NCBI GenBank assembly: GCA_019162915.1
Contig: JAFLKZ010000060.1
Coordinates: 14,749 to 21,217 of the forward strand
Direction of reading: 5' to 3'
Length of the DNA stretch: 6,469 nucleotides
From: Campylobacteraceae bacterium
GTDB taxonomy: Bacteria > Campylobacterota > Campylobacteria > Campylobacterales > Sulfurospirillaceae
The position numbers were made by a program, and so were the translations under genes. Each line of letters opens with the position of its first letter. The stretch's first letter is position 1. The notes beneath the pieces are model-generated. The model was not told the origin of the DNA. It was given only the letters and a program-made list of their open reading frames with translations, and made no database searches. Below are positions 4,549 through 6,469 of this stretch, one piece after another.

Positions 4549-6240
4549 ATGGAATTAAGCGGTTCACAAATGGTGATAGAAGCCCTGCGTAAGGAGAATG
4601 TCAGCGTTGTCTTTGGCTATCCTGGTGGTGCGATTATGAATGTTTATGATGAAGTTTATAAACAACAATATTTTAAACATATTCTCACAAGACATGAACA
4701 AGCAGCTATTCACGCAGCAGATGGTTATGCAAGAGCAAGTGGCGAAGTAGGTGTTGCTTTTGTAACCAGTGGTCCTGGATTTACAAACGCCATCACAGGA
4801 TTAGCTACTGCTTATATGGATTCTATTCCTATGGTTGTGATCAGTGGTCAAGTTCCTATTAGTATGATAGGCACAGATGCTTTTCAAGAAATTGATGCTG
4901 TTGGCATCAGCCGACCATGTGTAAAACACAATTATCTTGTTAAAGATGTCAAAGATTTATCGCGTATCTTAAAAGAAGCTTTTTATATCGCAAGAAGTGG
5001 TAGACCTGGCCCCGTACATGTAGATATCCCAAAAGATGTAACAGCACAACTTGGTCATTTTGAATATCCTGATGAAATTAAAATGCAAACCTATAGACCG
5101 ACCTACAAAGGTAATCCAAGACAGATTAAAAAAGCCATTGAAGCCATAGTCGCAGCAAAAAGACCTGTTCTTTACATTGGTGGTGGTGCTATTAACTCTA
5201 ATGCGGCAGCAGAAGTTAGAGAATTTGCTAGAATTTGTGGTATTCCAGCGGTTGAAACACTGATGGCAAGAGGAATTATGGGTGATGAAAACCCACTATT
5301 TTTAGGAATGCTAGGAATGCATGGCTCATATAATGCTAATATGGCGATGAGCGAAGCGGACTTGATGATTGCATTTGGACCACGGTTTGATGATAGGGTT
5401 ACGGGGAAACTAAGTGAATTTGCTAAACATGCTAAAATCATACATGTAGACATTGACCCTAGTAGCATTGGTAAAATTGTACCCATTGACTATCCAATAG
5501 TAGGCGATTTGCAAAATGTTGTTGAAGCGATGATTCCTTTAGCAAAAGAGCAAGTTGATGAGAACAAATACAAACCTTGGCGTGATCTGCTCAAGCGATA
5601 CAATGAAATTCATCCACTTAAATATGAAGACTCTAATGAAGTTTTAAAACCACAATGGGTTATTCAAAGAGTAGGGGAACTGCTAGGTGACAAAGCTATC
5701 ATCTGTACAGATGTCGGTCAACACCAAATGTGGGCATCGCAATTTTATCCTTTTAGTTATCCAAGACAATGGATTACAAGTGGAGGACTAGGCACGATGG
5801 GTTTTGGACTTCCAGCAGCCATGGGTGTTAAAATGGCATGTCCTACTAAAACCGTTATCAACTTTACCGGAGATGGTTCGATTTTAATGAATATTCAAGA
5901 ATTGATGACGGCAGTCGAAAACCAAATACCTGTCATCAATATTATTTTAAATAATCGTTTTTTAGGTATGGTTCGTCAATGGCAAACATTTTTCTATGAC
6001 AAACGCTACTCTTCAACAGACCTAAGTATGCAACCAAACTTTGTTAAACTCGTAGAAAGTTTTGGAGGACAAGGTTTTAAAGTAAAAACAAAAGAAGAGT
6101 TTGAGATAGCTTTTGCAGAAGCGTTAAAGAGTAACACTGTAACGATGATTGATGTTGATATCGATAGATTTGAAAATGTTTTACCGATGGTTCCATCGGG
6201 TGGAACACTCTATAACATGATGCTTGAGTATAAGGAATAA
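4549..6240 (+). CDS. ilvB: Acetolactate synthase large (catalytic) subunit
   Basis: A complete 563-residue thiamine-diphosphate enzyme, the same length class as E. coli IlvB and IlvI and closest in feel to IlvI. It condenses two pyruvates to acetolactate, or pyruvate with 2-ketobutyrate, as the first common step of valine, leucine and isoleucine synthesis in the cytoplasm. FGYPGGAIMNVYDE (22-35) and TRHEQAA (47-53) form the N-terminal ThDP domain, with E50 as the activating glutamate. SGRPGPVHVDIPKDV and RFDDRVTGKL mark the central FAD-binding region. TGDGS (440-444) to NN (468-469) is the ThDP/Mg site, with D442 and N469 as metal ligands. GMVRQWQ (473-479) includes W478, conserved in biosynthetic, FAD-dependent acetolactate synthases. 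The start is set by AAGGAG five bases upstream. The gene is followed after 2 bp by the small-subunit gene, so the two subunits are made together. No residue looks missing. The symbol ilvI would be equally correct. Confidence 0.97.
   Translation: MELSGSQMVIEALRKENVSVVFGYPGGAIMNVYDEVYKQQYFKHILTRHEQAAIHAADGYARASGEVGVAFVTSGPGFTNAITGLATAYMDSIPMVVISGQVPISMIGTDAFQEIDAVGISRPCVKHNYLVKDVKDLSRILKEAFYIARSGRPGPVHVDIPKDVTAQLGHFEYPDEIKMQTYRPTYKGNPRQIKKAIEAIVAAKRPVLYIGGGAINSNAAAEVREFARICGIPAVETLMARGIMGDENPLFLGMLGMHGSYNANMAMSEADLMIAFGPRFDDRVTGKLSEFAKHAKIIHVDIDPSSIGKIVPIDYPIVGDLQNVVEAMIPLAKEQVDENKYKPWRDLLKRYNEIHPLKYEDSNEVLKPQWVIQRVGELLGDKAIICTDVGQHQMWASQFYPFSYPRQWITSGGLGTMGFGLPAAMGVKMACPTKTVINFTGDGSILMNIQELMTAVENQIPVINIILNNRFLGMVRQWQTFFYDKRYSSTDLSMQPNFVKLVESFGGQGFKVKTKEEFEIAFAEALKSNTVTMIDVDIDRFENVLPMVPSGGTLYNMMLEYKE
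6232..6236 (+). promoter_or_regulatory. Ribosome binding site of ilvH inside the ilvB 3' end
   Basis: AAGGA within the last codons of ilvB, six bases before the ATG at 6243. With only 2 bp between stop and start, the subunits are probably translationally coupled. Confidence 0.65.
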
Positions 6241-6242
6241 CT

Positions 6243-6469
6243 ATGGAACCTATCAGAAGAGTATTATCTGTTATTGTTTTAAATGAAGATGGTGTACTTT
6301 CTCGTATATCTGGGCTTTTTGCAGGTCGTGGTTACAATATTGACTCGCTCACTGTCGCCCCTATACCTAAAACAAATCTTTCCAGACTAACGATTGTTAC
6401 CTCTGGAAACACACAAGTATTGGAACAAATTGTTAAACAATTACATAAACTTATTCCTACTTATAAGGT
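6243..6469 (+). CDS. ilvH: Acetolactate synthase small (regulatory) subunit, 5' part
   Basis: The first 75 codons are visible before the right edge cuts the gene; the full protein should be about 155-165 residues. The N-terminus is an ACT domain of the IlvH/IlvN type: RRVLSVIVLNEDGVLSRI (5-22), GLFAGRGYNIDSLTVAP (24-40), LSRLTIVTSG (46-55) and LEQIVKQLHKLI. This domain binds valine for feedback inhibition and activates the large subunit. QLHKLI is closer to E. coli IlvH than to the shorter IlvN; ilvN is the name used in some genomes. It forms one operon with ilvB, starting 2 bp after its stop. Confidence 0.95.
   Translation, partial: MEPIRRVLSVIVLNEDGVLSRISGLFAGRGYNIDSLTVAPIPKTNLSRLTIVTSGNTQVLEQIVKQLHKLIPTYK

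Noticed and set aside
5172..5486. A 104-codon minus-strand frame inside ilvB
   Set aside because: Antisense of a highly conserved enzyme region; the ilvB frame is certain and this one has no family features.
6184..6199. CCGATG-GTTC-CATCGG inverted repeat near the ilvB 3' end
   Set aside because: It encodes the PMVPSG stretch usual near the C-terminus of this enzyme, so protein constraint explains it, and it is followed by coding sequence without a T-run.

Overview
The window is AT-rich chromosomal DNA that most resembles a free-living, sulfur-metabolising member of the Campylobacterota (Sulfurimonas, Sulfurospirillum or Arcobacter relatives). The grounds are low GC, short T-rich promoters with a good TATAAT box and poor -35 boxes, AAGGA ribosome sites, c-type cytochromes beside a sulfide:quinone-oxidoreductase-like flavoprotein, and IlvI/IlvH-like acetolactate synthase genes. 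The genus is an inference; there is no rRNA or marker gene here to fix it.

Left part (47-3197, minus strand): a compact three-gene redox operon. In transcription order it encodes a Tat-exported flavoprotein related to type II sulfide:quinone oxidoreductase (SQR), a small lipid-anchored monoheme cytochrome c, and a membrane cytochrome b561 fused to a periplasmic diheme cytochrome c (DHC) domain. All three products should meet at the periplasmic face of the inner membrane. They look like a dedicated electron-transfer chain between a sulfur compound and the quinone pool or other cytochromes. A perfect 16-bp stem-loop lies between the last two genes. The last 12 codons of an unidentified plus-strand gene (1-39) run into the operon's 3' end with only 7 bp between.

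Middle part (3186-4454): a divergent intergenic region with promoters in both directions, then on the plus strand a 73-residue two-helix membrane protein with a histidine-rich loop, followed 11 bp later by a short Ppx/GppA-family phosphatase.

Right part (4455-6469, plus strand): a promoter with a strong extended -10 box, the acetolactate synthase large subunit gene (ilvB/ilvI type) and, 2 bp after it, the start of the small regulatory subunit gene (ilvH type), cut by the window edge. This is ordinary branched-chain amino acid biosynthesis.

The main candidate for something little described is the operon at 47-3122: an SQR homologue moved outside the cytoplasm, with one of its two redox cysteines displaced by four positions, and with its own lipocytochrome and cytochrome b-DHC fusion. 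No IS, CRISPR, tRNA, rRNA or phage feature is seen, and no gene-free stretch reaches 300 bases.
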